From the NCBI GenBank assembly GCA_900618425.1, contig UZAN01039473.1:68059-132058 (forward strand): a stretch of 64,000 bases of DNA. The letters run 5' to 3'. The DNA is from Echinostoma caproni. Taxonomy: Eukaryota > Platyhelminthes > Trematoda > Plagiorchiida > Echinostomatidae. The translations under genes were made by a program, and so were the position numbers. The notes beneath the pieces were generated by a model. That model was given only the letters and a program-made list of their open reading frames with translations. It made no database searches and was not told the origin of the DNA. Position 1 is the first letter of the stretch. Every line of letters starts with the position of its first letter. This document shows, piece after piece, positions 48,300 to 61,059 of the stretch.

Positions 48300-50509
48300 G
48301 TAAGTTTCCATATTGTAAGTTCTCGTGAAACGTTGCCAGAGAAAATTATTGCATATTGAGTAGGATCGAGTTTTCTGGCTTTGCAGAGCGTTTGTAAATC
48401 TCGTGCACACAGATGCACACAGGTTTGAAATTACGCGGTTTTGCTTATTTGAGACATACTCGTGAGAGAAGATCTTTTGTCATTGAGTCTATTCGATCAG
48501 CCTGGATGAATTGTTCCTGACTGCCTGAACGATCCTGAGTACATGGAATCTGTAATGTGATGATAACTTGCTTCAGCATAAAAGATTCCCCGACTCACAT
48601 AACCCTTTTTCACCTTAGTATAGCAGCATCAGTAAACATTTGTCACTGGGCAATGTCCTGAAATCCCCGCTTCATATCATTTGTATTGCGATTGCTCAAT
48701 GTAATTGGCTTGGCATCTATCATGATTTGGAAAAATCCTTAAATACATTGCGTTTTTATCAATTAGCACTATGATTTTTAGGGTGGTCTTGTACATGTTT
48801 TACATTTCAGGGGCAAATTTCCTAATGATTACGTTACAATGTTTTCCAGTAATTCTGCAGCTTAAGACAAATTCACCACTAGACTATCTGTATCACTCAT
48901 CCCTCTTCTTTTAGCCATCGTTATTTTGGAAAACTGATATCATGATACAATTTTAAAACATAAAATTCCGTGCTTTTAATGAATTTACATGCTGTCATTC
49001 TTTGTGGCACAGTCAGATGTATTTACGCTCCCACAACACCGATTTTGGATTCAATCATTTACACGGAAATCCCATCAGAGAGCAACTTAACGAATTTCAG
49101 TTTATCACAGAGGTACACCTGTCTTCCTCAATGACAGACTCAACAGGATTTGTGCGCAATAGGGCATTTATCTACCGCAACGTGGAGCGCACAGCAAATG
49201 CACCTAGCAGTCCAGATATCAGGTCACATGGTTGTAGCGTGTTTGTATTTTCCACCAATGGAGAAGTCAATGGCGGCCTCTCACAACAGAACAGAATTGG
49301 TGAATATATAAATCACCTCATGATTTTCCGTGACATACACAGATGGCCTACAATGTATCTATAGGTTTACAATGTGTATGTATTTGTAAGTAGCCTGAAG
49401 TAGGGATTGAAAACTGTTTTTTGGTCCAGATAAACAGGTCTTCCCATGATTTTTGGTTATGTTACTCGATGAAAAAGATTGCGCAGAAGAAGGTTTTCTT
49501 ATTTGAGAAATCTCTCGGACAAAATTTGTCGATACCAAACGTTTCCTAGAAAGGGTATCCTTTCATTGTGAGTGCACTGTATGATGAGAAAAATACGCAT
49601 TCGTCAATGTGATTGAGACTATTCGACCTGCAATAAATAAATATGCCTCTCTGGTTCCACTTTACCCGGTAACAAGATCTAACACAAACTCTACCAATCC
49701 CTTGTAGATTGCGCCGCAATTTTGCAAATCTAACATTAGAACACGTTTTTGTCGTCCTAATAACTGGCATGTATGATTCCGATGATGCGCTTAAATTATA
49801 GATATATTTATCCTTAGATAACACACTCAATAGCAGCTTTGTTTTTTTGGCAAAATTTGCATTCCAATTGATCCGTATAGATCAAGAGCTAGAAGAGCAC
49901 GTTAAAATGAAAGTGTAAACAAATGAGTTCCTTCAGATTGTTCGGGATAAAAATTATGGGATGCATTTCTGGAACGTCTTCATTTCAACAACTCGTGAGA
50001 TTTGACAACGGTGATTCATTCTGATAATACTGCTGAACACTTGTAAATTTCCAATCATACGATCTGATCTCAGATTTTCTTTCATAGGGAGTATTGACAC
50101 AAGCGCTCCGTAAACGAAGATCCCTATGTGGAGCTCAGCGTGCACTAACGTTGATGACGTTTTAGTTGGTCACTCGATAATAATCATAATAATAATAATC
50201 AATACGGTCAATAGCAACCACCAGAAAAACAACTGGTTTGACATCAAGGGACTTTATAGAACTGTTAAAACGTGGACCGTTTACTTCGCTAATTTGACTC
50301 GTAATTTCCAAACAACTCAACTGTAGGCATCATGTCACTTCCACCCTTGAAGTCACTTCTTAGTTAATCCATAATTTTGCTCTCTTTATTCTGTTTCCTT
50401 TGAAATTCACCCTCTCTGTCTCAAATGCATAACTTAGTCAAGCAATTTAGTAATATTGAACGAGTTATTTTCACACACTCCTTTTATGCCACCGATTATT
50501 CTAAAACAG
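48300..50509 (+). other. Intron
   Basis: A 21-nt AG-GT pair at 49365-49385 is open in phase 1 but reads LQCVCI, unlike the Cys-free gene, and was not accepted. The open frame 49002-49364 is unrecognised. An (ATA/ATC)n run lies near 50177-50203. Confidence 0.5.
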
Positions 50510-50521
50510 AAATCCAGAAGG
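50510..50521 (+). CDS. Micro-exon C10, 12 nt
   Basis: The acceptor CCGATTATTCTAAAACAG is followed by AAATCCAGAAGG and donor GTGAGT. Phase-1 reading is IQK between Glu junction codons. It is nearly identical to the next exon (AAATACAAAATG), implying a recent single-exon duplication. Confidence 0.82.
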
Positions 50522-51409
50522 GTGAGTGAACGGTTGCTATTAACGTAAAAACACTGCTTTCATGTACGCAGCGGTTGGCACATCGATGTTGCTCAAGAAA
50601 TAGACTAAATGTGTGCTCATGACAACAGTAATCCAACCACAAAGATTATTTTTAGCTGGATTTCAGTGGATTGGTCACAAAGTAGCGTTTCTGTAGAAAA
50701 TTAAATCAATTACCGGACCCTGCGGTTTCATTCTGTGAATACTAATTTACTTGTTCCAAGGGATCGGCGTACATAAGCCGCACTTTCAGGCAACTGTCCG
50801 AACGGATTCGTGAACATCACCCTGCATGGCTGACCACCGGAAGGATTAAGTCACTCACCAGTGCTGTCATTCTACACCTAGCTGGAACAAATCACACTTT
50901 GAACGTATCTGAGGCTTTCTGCTCGCTGTATAATGTTCGTGGTCGATAATCCAGGCTGGCTGCAGCAGAAGCGGTGGGGATTCGTTTGCACACTTCCCCC
51001 CCTCCTCCCACTGAGTGCTCGAAAACAAGTTGTGCAAGCGCTAGTTCTTCTCTGGCTCACCTCAACCCCCACACCGTATCACGAGTAATCTCGATAATCG
51101 GATGAGTGGACAAACAAATATGTGATGGTGATAAAGTCGATTTCCGGTCTCACGATGAAGTCGTTTCTACTAATCTGTGATTTTATCAAAATTTTCGGAA
51201 ATAGATTTACGTATAGAGATGTATTGGCATAAATATGAATTTCTGAAAACGAGCTTGTTTGGTTTGAAATCGCTCAACGCCGGGTGCTCTCTGACCGTAT
51301 TTTGGTTCATTCATGTTTTGTATTTTTTTGGCAGTAGAAATTAAATGTGAAATATTTAGGTACATTTCACGTAACTGACTCGTTCCCGTGTATATTTACC
51401 AAAACACAG

Positions 51410-51421
51410 AAATACAAAATG
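51410..51421 (+). CDS. Micro-exon C11, 12 nt
   Basis: The acceptor TATTTACCAAAACACAG is followed by AAATACAAAATG and donor GTACGT. Phase-1 reading is IQN. It is the sister of 50510-50521, with shared AAAT start, IQ core and similar acceptor (AAAACAG/AAAACACAG). Confidence 0.82.
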
Positions 51422-52774
51422 GTACGTTATTCAACTATGATGCATAAAAGTGCCAATATTTACTGATTATAGATATACAGGTTCGTAACACATCATCGAA
51501 GGCAAAACATTACCGCGTGATTCAACTAAAACTCTCCGGTGTTTATTATGATCCGTGTTGAATTGCATTTTTTGAGGCGGCTAACATAGTACGTCTGTTC
51601 GCTTAAAACACTTTATTGAATGCACAGGTTACGTTCTGGTATTTGACTTGAATCGCAACTGAGCCAGAAAGTCAAGACAACAAACCGCTGGCAATATCGC
51701 AGCATTACGGGTTCAAGTAAACTATATGCTTCGTTTTCGGTGGTTCTTCTATTTGTACAGTTGTCTAATCACCGATTAAACGGTAAAATCTCGGGTATCT
51801 TCGGGGAGTTTATAAAATATCCATTCTTTCCTGTTTTCGGAGAAAATAATGACGACAAGTTCTTTCATAGAATAACGCAGTTGGCGTGTCAGATCAAGCC
51901 GTCAATCGCATGGTAATGTATTGTATTAAATCGTCGAAGGAGGAACGATTTAACGAACGGGCTTTTTGATGTAGTTTCGTCTTCACGGATTTACACTGCC
52001 CTATAGGAAGCAAACGTGATTGGTTCATCAGTTTGAGAGAGAAGATCATCAATGTTCTACAGGGGCACGTTGAGGAGGGAGGGGGGCGGGCGAGGTCAAT
52101 TCTGAAAATTTCCGGGAACAATTTTTTCCGTGTGTCAGGAAATAGTCACGTACTGTTTGTTCTTTTCATAACTAGGCGTGGGACCATACCAACAGCCAAC
52201 ATTTCGTTTGGCTTGCACGATGGTGATTTGAGGATTTCTTTGGCGGTTATTTCTGTCGTTGCCGGTCGCACTATTACTCAATTTGGAACGCATTGTGGAC
52301 GATCTTAAAAATATCTTTATATATCTGGTGCTCGCTGTCAGCAGGGTGAGCCACAATCACACTTTTTAATTGGTTGCTTGCATTACCTGCTTAGTAAGAC
52401 GGTTTTGCGTCCTGTAATTCATTGGGAAGCCTGTCTCATCGTTCAGCTTAAATTGCTGACTAAACATGAGTTTGATTTCTGTACGTGTTAATATGGTCCG
52501 AAAACGTATGATATTTCTGAGGTTTATTTTATGTATACATACCGTTAAACATTTGAAACTTTTACTCACTGGTTACAAATGGTACCTGGTATCCACCAAC
52601 ACCATTTTCGTTTGAGAAAACCTTTCTTGACTACAAATTGGACAAACCAAAACTACGTCACTCGTAAGGTGACTAAGTGACATCATTCGAGCTTGATCGA
52701 ACTGGGATTTTTACTATTTTATTTAATCCAAATGAAAATGTGTAATAATCAGACATATTCTACTTCTCCCGTAG

Positions 52775-52792
52775 TACTCAGCGGTGAAATGT
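52775..52792 (+). CDS. Micro-exon C12, 18 nt
   Basis: The acceptor TATTCTACTTCTCCCGTAG is followed by 18 nt (TACTCAGCGGTGAAATGT) and GTAAGT. Phase-1 reading is LSGEM. It ends in T, so joining to 54007-54024 by skipping the next exon would create TGA. Confidence 0.8.
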
Positions 52793-53778
52793 GTAAGTTG
52801 GTGATGATACTATTGTCGTATATTCTTTAGGTGCACATTAATTCTCAAACTAGCTGAACACTAGTTGATATGCACCCATAGCGAGCACATCGTTGGCAAA
52901 AGTTAAACCGCATCTCTGTCTCTAACGTCTATCATTTAGCCGATATTAGTTGAGGAAATGGAATTGATGGTATTACTGGCTGAAAAAGTTCCAAAAATTT
53001 AACCTCAATACTAATAATGTTGCCTCAGCATGAACTTTCTCTCTCTCCCTCTAAAACTATGCACAGACACAACTGCACGATTGTGGCTATACATTCGGAT
53101 CATCTTTTATGAAATGCCACCTGACATGTATACAAGCATATACACTCAACATAAAGCGAATAGGTTATCAACAGTGCATCGAGGAGGTGTCCAGGAACCA
53201 AGACTAATCAATGCCGAAAGAGTAGTCACACGAGCATGGTAGCTCAGGGGAGAAGGGCGAAATCTATTTGAGGTGGATCTTTAAAGGTGACATGACATAC
53301 AGCTGTGCATTTGTTTTGTTCAGACATATAGTTCGATTCAACTGTTTATATCTGACAGCACTTCATTTTCCGTTCGTGACACGTTTCACTGAAATGCCAG
53401 CATGTACATTAATAAAGTATACAGAAACAAATCCACTTCACTACTTCGCACAAAAAATGTTCACCTTTTGCTCATGTTAGTCTGGCTAACCAGATACGCT
53501 AGTTTGTTGGAGTATCACTCAGTCGCATCAATATTTCAAGGAATTGTGCGCGTATTCCTGTACAAACTGAAATCGAAGCATGATAGATTAAGATCGATAT
53601 TCAGGTCACAAGTCAGCGACTGCATCTCTGATAAGCATATCATGCTGCTAGGAAGTTGCCATATAAGCTTTATCTCTAGTGGAATCTAACCAAGTATGGT
53701 AATATTTTCAGATGCTCCCTTGAGAAAAATAACCTTGTTATCCTCTATTTCCTTCATGGATATTCTTACGCCTCACAG

Positions 53779-53796
53779 CCCAAGAAAAAGGATCAC
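53779..53796 (+). CDS. Micro-exon C13, 18 nt
   Basis: The acceptor TATTCTTACGCCTCACAG is followed by 18 nt (CCCAAGAAAAAGGATCAC) and GTGAGT. Phase-1 reading is QEKGS. Confidence 0.82.
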
Positions 53797-54006
53797 GTGA
53801 GTAACGGTGACCACTTTTCAAACTCGTACAGAAAACAGCACACATTAATCATTCATTATGCATCCATTATGTATGTTCACTGCATGTGCAGAGATGTGTG
53901 TTCCAACTGGATGGAAACACGATTGGCTTCGTACTCATGTACAATTTAAATCACGATACAAAATGAGGTATTCGTCCAAGCCTAATTTCATTTGGCCTTT
54001 TTACAG

Positions 54007-54024
54007 GAACACCTTATTACCAAG
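54007..54024 (+). CDS. Micro-exon C14, 18 nt
   Basis: The acceptor CATTTGGCCTTTTTACAG is followed by 18 nt (GAACACCTTATTACCAAG) and GTAAGT. Phase-1 reading is TPYYQ. Confidence 0.87.
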
Positions 54025-57000
54025 GTAAGTTGCTTTCAGTATTTTGTTTGTAGCTCACTAAAAAAGGGCACCAAATATCCGTTTTTCACCTGTTGGGACT
54101 GATCGACTTTGTTCAAAATTTCTATCCCCTTCATAGGGCACAGACTTCAATGTTTCAAGAAAATATATCAGTTCATTTGTGTTTGTATGTCTGTAATAGT
54201 TTGAGTGTTTATTGTACAACTTTCGGTTAGAATTAGGGATCAAAATACAGAAAAGTAATCCGCGTCGCAGTTGCACCTCTTAAAAGTGAGAGAGCTATGC
54301 ACATACATGTATGGGTTATTACCAAGAAATTCCCCTTGACTGAACGTATCAAGTGAAAATAAATCATATATATGGGATAATGAAAAATCGTCTGATGTGC
54401 ATTTTGAGAGGGTAACATTTTATTGAATTCCATGTTCTAGTAATACGATTCAAAAATCTTGTCCACTATGAATCAAAATGATTTCGCGTGCACAGTTTCT
54501 GGTTGAGTCTGATTAGGCGTTACGCACCCCAAAAGGTTGGGTTACAGCAGGCTCGACAAGTGACGATAAAGAAATTGCCTACATTCAACGTTTCCGAAAT
54601 GAAAACAAGCGGATAAGGTAGAAAGTTAATGGGATAGTCTTCAGTAACATTAGTTCCTCGATTGGCCAAGATGTGTACTAGATAAATGATATTGTCACAT
54701 GTGGTGGTACGTACAGAAAGAAACTTAAATTTCGGAAAAGAGACACAAATATATATTGAGATGGGAAGGGACAAGCAGTATTCTTCATTTGACAGTATTT
54801 AGCTGATAAATGTATCACATGAATCCAAATATTTGTACACAAGGAAATCACTCAAAACAGTACTGGAAATGCCAATTGAACGGGAAAGGAGTTTAAGAAA
54901 TCTGGAAAAGAGAACAGAGTCTTTCACTTTCAGAGCACGAGAAATGTTGAAGACCAGCATGAGCGATGTGAAAGAATACGTACTATCACAAATTTAACAA
55001 TCGACGTTGTGAGAACGGTTAGCTTTTCAATTATAGAAGCGCTAAATCATAAGCTACGAAACCAATGTGTTCCAATGCGTTCGGAACGAGTTGTTTGCAA
55101 ATCCGGTTTTGGGGAAGAAAGCACTGTTAGCATAAAGTTCAGGGTGCTTACTAAACGGAATATTTTAATGAGTGACTTTTGTGGGGCTAAAAGTAAAACC
55201 TGTCCACCTCTCGACATTGAGCATCAGGCCAACTACAAACTTGATTTAGACAGTATTATATTTGATGGAAACTGGTAGAATCAGTAAAGGTAAAACTAAC
55301 CACCGTGTCATTATCATATTTAAAGACGATGACCTTAAGATAGATGGGAAGGTTATTAACTTACAGTGCAAATAGGAATGGAAACAGAAACAGTACTCTC
55401 GAAAGCCCTAAAGCTTACTTCCAATAAGGAGGATGATTTACCCCTACAAACATGCATTGCGAGAAATAACTGATTAGTAAATTCGGCCCATCAGTTGCCA
55501 GATCGCAATCCAAAAGACGTTGAATGAGAATGCCACAACCCCTATTTTCGAAAGCGCTTGAATAATCAAGAATAATTAAACGGATAATGCCAGACCCTCT
55601 ATCCAATGAAAATCAGACGCGATAAACAAAGTAAATAACCATAAATCTATATATGAATTAATAGTCAGGGGGGAATTCTCTTCTGATGATCCTAGAGGTA
55701 AAACGTGTCATTTGGTGATGAAAATCTTTACCGTAAATTTTGGAATGCACAAAATAGAGCAATGGTCTGAGTTCGCTTACGGGAGTTCGCTATTCAATGA
55801 AAATGATTTCCGGATTGTTTACAATTATTGCATGATGTTGGACACGAAGCCACTTAGGAAAAATTACGAGTTTTGTTATGCTCAAGGTAATTGGAAAAGA
55901 GATATCAGAACAATTGAAACCATCAGCTGTAATGCAAACGGACTTTTCTAATGCTGTCGCTACTTGTGTGGAGGAGTCAAAAAACAAACAGATATTCAAG
56001 CTAGCCGTGTCGGAACCAATTCAAGTGTTAGCTAGTGTGGTATGATGAAAGCAACTGAGAAACCGGGCTTACATAAAACGAACACAATCAATCTTAGAAG
56101 TACCAAACCGAGAAAACAGATAAGCGTTTCTATAGCATTTTCTGTTGAAGTTGGTAACCACATTGCGACCTGTGTGAAAGGAATGCACATGCTGATCGTC
56201 TCAGAAGATTTCACAATTCACACAACGTTGTCTTCAAACTACGGATCTGGCGAACTTTCCTGTAGCAGAATTATTCCTACATTTTCCATTCATTATGGTG
56301 TACCTTGCTTTTGACATCTTTGCGTTTTCGCATAAGCTCACAGATGGTACTCGAAAAAATAGATGGAACGATCAAATTATCAAAGGTACACCGCCTGATT
56401 GCTACGCGCCGGCCACCATCGGGTGTATTATAGTATTATTGAACATTTTTCCAAATAGTTTGTAGCGGTTTCTCGCAGGATGGGCAAAATTCAGGAACTG
56501 ATGTATCAGCATGATTAACCTTAAAGATTTGAAAAACGAAACACCGTAGGGTAGCTTTTCATCTTGACCTGGTATTATCATTTTAATGGTGAAGTATCTG
56601 TGTGTGGGATCAGGAGGTCAGATTGTAGAATAACCTTGATTCATGTGATTCCGACAATTGGCGTCTAACTCAAAATCCGATGTGATCCTGGACCGTGTTT
56701 GCACCTGCTCATCTGTTCTATTCATGTTAGATGCTCTACATCCACATTCAAGTTGGTAAACCAAATGTGATTTGGAGGACAATGGTAGGGGTTACTTTCT
56801 ACTTGGAATGGTGATGTGTGTGGTTGTGTACAGAACAATTCAGTTGGTATCACCTTAAAAGTCGATTTTACTACGCCTTCAATGGGTCTTGGAAAATCCG
56901 GCTGATATCGTCGCCCTTGATGGGAAGTCAGATGTGGATCTTCCTCGTAGCGACGTAGTCGATTGAATTTCCTAATTAAAATGCTAGGGTAGCCGTTTTC

Positions 57001-57934
57001 GATAACAATCAATTAGAGAAGGTTCGACTCCGTTTGTTGTGGTGGTGGTGTTCGCTACCCCGATTCGCCCAACACTGAAACAGTCACTTTATTTTGTCAC
57101 TACTTTATGAGTGCAATATTCTCATTTGACTCAAATCGTCGCAATTTAAAGGGTCATTCTATTTCAGCAACATTGTTCCACTGATTGAACAACAGTCGCA
57201 CCTTTCCGTATCCCACTGGATATGTTTGCAACTGCTTCAACGTTTCTAATGCAATGCAAAATGCTGTCGCTTTCAACCTGATTTATTATTCTACTCAAAA
57301 TGCATGGTCTGTTTCTCCCTGGAACCGCCAACTGCCACTCGCTTTCGATTCTACCAATGGCACAGAAGACCAATAGCTTCAATCGCACGTTTCACCTTAA
57401 GTATTTGGTCGAACATGCAAGATAAAGGTCTTCTCTCCCTTTACGTTCATCTCGGGGAAAAAGTTTTTCTATTTTCTACCGGTTCATCTCTGGTGAAATA
57501 AGCGAAGACGTGGATTTATATCGAAAGTGGAACAGAATGACACACAATGCGGTGGACAGCCAATGTGGATGGTCAAATGGACTTCTTGAGCTTCACACTG
57601 ACGGATCTCAGATAGAAAAACGAGATCCTCCATTGAGGAAGAAGAATTGGTGCAATCTCGCAAAAAAAATGCAGTTGACATTGCATCCTATATGAAGGAC
57701 TGGAGTCTAGTGGTAGATAACACATGCGCAGATTTAACAATAAATACCATTCACGTAGTCTCGTATGATCACGAAATCTCCGACAAGACTCCTGGTTCCA
57801 GAAACAGAGTATCTCACTAAATATCAATTCTCTCATTCCTACTTGATAAAAATCAGTTTCCTCGTGATTGAATAGATAGATGTACAAGGAATGCACTCGT
57901 TTGTAACCAATCTACCCTGTTACCTCCATTCAAG
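54025..57934 (+). other. Long intron
   Basis: A 15-nt pair at 54271-54285 (APLK, donor GTGAGA) is open in phase 1 but lacks a pyrimidine tract. The open frames 55009-55278 and 56042-56314 are unrecognised. More exons may be missed here. Confidence 0.45.
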
Positions 57935-57943
57935 ATCGTTCCG
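57935..57943 (+). CDS. Micro-exon, 9 nt
   Basis: The strong tract ACCCTGTTACCTCCATTCAAG is followed by 9 nt (ATCGTTCCG) and donor GTAAGA. Phase-1 reading is RS between split codons. It is the smallest exon accepted. Confidence 0.55.
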
Positions 57944-60277
57944 GTAAGATCATTTAAAAGCGATTTTTTAATGAAATCAAAGCACTGAATTGCGTTAATA
58001 GGGAATGCAGTTGTTGAGTCAACCTCTCCCACAAACTCCATAATGATACAATATTTTAACGATAGATACTTAATCACAGCAAACAATAGACAACTCAGAA
58101 CTTCTTACACTGCTTTTGGAGTTCTGAAAAGGTCATTTAATCCGACAGTTCTATTTTCCTTCACATTTGTGGTCCACTGAATAAAAAAGCACATTGAAAT
58201 TGTTGTTCTTTTTCACATTCCGACTCCTAATTAGTTGGATCACCTCTAATCTTCCTAGTAACCTTCTCCGCAGGTGTCTTCTATTCAAATCCGTTCAATT
58301 CCGCACTAGTCAGTTTTCTCAGCCCGAGTTGTCTTCAATGGAACACAGTTCCTGAGTCATACTCTTTGGTGCAATGCCGGTTTTATTAGTCCGGTGACCT
58401 CTGATCCTTTTCTCTATTTTTATCAAAAAGTAACAAGTAAAATCCTGCAGTTTCAATGAGACCATTTCACAAACCAATGGACATTATTGCATTCAACTAA
58501 ACAGAAGTCTCATGGAAAAATGCTTTTCGGGAGGAAATATTTTTCAAAATTATTTCATAATAAAAGATACATTTGGCATTTCGACCGCACAATGGTTAAG
58601 TTGAACGATTCACTTAGGACACGAGAAGAATTTATAGGCACATAAACTACCACCTATATTATGGTTATTATTGTCCATGATGCACTATTTTACAGACTGG
58701 CTGCATCATTTGCGGCCTTTGAACTACTTAAAACATCAAGATTCTGCTAAATTATCTGATTCCAGTTGGTATTTTTCCATTCATTTTTGTGTAGTGATCT
58801 ATGATGAATTACGTTTTAATACAATTATGGAAATATTCATCCCCTCAACAGGACTAAAATTTCACTCGAAATGTTCAATTTGAACAGGAAAAACACGTTT
58901 GTGTTCGGGGATCAGATACGGCAACTTTCTGCCAGAAATACAAGAATTATTTTATTCGAAGCTTATTAGACAAAATCTAATCATATTTCCTACACAACAT
59001 TTTTCTGTGATACTTATCGCATCATCATCATCATCATCATCATCATCATTATTCGGTAAACATATCACGCAAGGAATACCACGGAAAGTCGGTTTAACGT
59101 TCCTAAAGAATAACCTAAATAAAACTGTAGCAGTGATTTGGGATGGTCATCACAGTGAGAAAAGCCCGTCGAAGTGGTTTCTAGATAAGTAGATCTTCCG
59201 TGTATGTCCGCAAAGTTTTGAAGGATAGGATCTAAACTGTTGGTAGCATCAAAAAGACTGGGTTCAAAATTGTTTTTGTCCGTACAATTCACTCGTTTAG
59301 CATGATCTCTAAGAGTACAATAAATTTAGAAATCATTCACTCTGACACCGTCTGAAAATCATGGCTGCTCAGTATGGTCACGTCGTTGTGGATGACTAGA
59401 AAAAAACGCAGAGATTTGGTCCTGCTAGATGCGGCGATTTTACTTTCGGATCGGATCGGGAATCCTGAATAAGCAAGGATCCAACAGCATATACACTGGA
59501 GGTTTCAGAGCTTTGCGACTGTTCAGCAACAACGCAAATCACCGTCATCGAGATCAAAGTTACACAAATTACACAAACAGAGCAGCTAAGATGAAATCTT
59601 TGATATCCAAATTTAAGGGCCGATTGAAAACGTTTCGTACATTGTTCTCGTGCTTACTATCATGCCGACGTCAGTTGCTACGTTTCCGAGCCATTCGGGT
59701 ATCTGCGACCTGCTCCAACACTTCAGTTGTTGAAATGATTGGTACTGAATTAGGCAAAGATACAATAATATCCTCTCATCTGACTTTTACCGTTAATCTG
59801 TCAAGCGTGTGTGTGTGATATCAACCGGAGAACATAATTTCACACGTAAAGCTCGAAAGCCAACCACGAATTTCGTGATATTCCCACTGATCACCTGTGC
59901 CTGACGGTTTCACATTTCGTGGTTAATTACCTCGTGCCTAGAGCAAAATAACTGTTAACTGAAAAGCTGGAAACTACAGAACAGCTGTTTTGAACTGGTT
60001 TGGTCTCATCTGCAGTGCAAATCGATGACCCGACTGAGGAGTGACCTCGGGACCCCACAAGTTGAACGCATGCAGAATAACCACTCATTCAGCCACCTAC
60101 TTGAGTACGAATATATCTCACAATATGTGGTGCAGTTCAGTATCTTTAGGAAAGCATGCGAAAAAAATACCATTTCTAAAATTATTTGTACATTTTTTGA
60201 TTCATGATATCGTTTTGGGAATGAGCATAAATGAAGAATGAATTTCCTTTTATTGTGTATATTCAATCTTTTTCAAG
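57944..60277 (+). other. Intron with simple repeat
   Basis: It contains an (ATC)n run near 59020-59049. A 21-nt pair at 59134-59154 (IWDGHH, donor GTGAGA) is open in phase 1 but has a poor acceptor and a Trp, and was not accepted. The open frame 59429-59818 is unrecognised. Confidence 0.5.
59020..59049. repeat. (ATC)n simple repeat
   Basis: About ten ATC repeats, giving the artificial poly-Ser of the frame at 58899-59192. Confidence 0.92.
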
Positions 60278-60298
60278 CTCCAACTCCAACCATGAAAA
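60278..60298 (+). CDS. Micro-exon, 21 nt
   Basis: The acceptor ATATTCAATCTTTTTCAAG and donor GTGAGT enclose 21 nt reading PTPTMK in phase 1. It continues a short Pro/Thr-rich segment after the helical block. Confidence 0.82.
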
Positions 60299-60549
60299 GT
60301 GAGTCGCATTTAATGGGCAGAAAATGTCTATTTTCTCCAATAGGTTTATAAAGTAAATGGAACATAAAAATCCACAATACAAGATCATTCAGAAAAACGA
60401 ACTGTGTAGGATTGGAAACTGGGAGCAAGATTTACCACACATACTTCAGTAATTCTGCAGGACAATGCTAAAACGTACATTCTAACATAAATGATTCTAT
60501 TGAAAGAAAATGCAAAGGCAGTTGAACAAGTATTCATATAGTCTATTGA

Positions 60550-61015
60550 TTAATGACTTCGGAGTTCTTCAAGGTGCTGTTCTTTCCCTCTAATTATTCA
60601 CTGATTGCCTTAGCGATGTATTTGTATTGTCACCTGTCTCAATTAGGAAATATGTAGGTGATGTTTATTGACTTGTGTCAAGCTGTTTCAAATCAGTGAG
60701 ACTTTCCTTTTGTCCCTGATAATCTCATTGCTGGTCGGGATGTTGTCCTGCAATGAAGTTCTATCCTGAAATTTATCCAAATGTTTTGAGAGTATCAACA
60801 AACTTTCTACATTCTCATGTCCCATTGAACTCGGGTGCAATAGCGTCTCTTGAGTTTGTCGAGTGGAGGCTATCAAGTCCCTTGGCGTTACCGCGAAAAA
60901 TAGTTGCAAATGGTCTACCTATATCCTAAGTACTGTTAGCAAACACATCAGGCTACTACAAATCCCAAAAATGGATCAACGGCTTGAACATTTGGCGGAA
61001 TAATTTCACAATCAG
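60550..61015 (+). mobile_element. CR1-like LINE relic
   Basis: Near 60555-60670 a frame reads DFGVLQGAVLS, a stop, then LFTDCLSDVFVLSPVSIRK and YVGDVY. This corresponds to the 'PQGSVLGP-LF--Y-NDL' block and the YADD position. Further on, near 60865-60945, EAIKSLGVTAKNSCKWST matches the 'K-LGV-----L-W--H' block. Stops show that it is dead. Confidence 0.7.
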
Positions 61016-61059
61016 TCCAGCTGACTTGGCGCTAACCAGATTTTCTCATCTGAAACTGA

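Noticed and set aside
49365..49385. 21-nt interval (LQCVCI) before GTAAGT
   Set aside because: Cys-rich, unlike the gene; modest acceptor inside a local near-repeat.
54271..54285. 15-nt interval (APLK) before GTGAGA
   Set aside because: No pyrimidine tract before the AG.
56479..56502. 24-nt interval after TTTCTCGCAG
   Set aside because: TGA in phase 1 and weak GTATCA donor.
59134..59154. 21-nt interval (IWDGHH) before GTGAGA
   Set aside because: Purine-rich acceptor region and Trp content.
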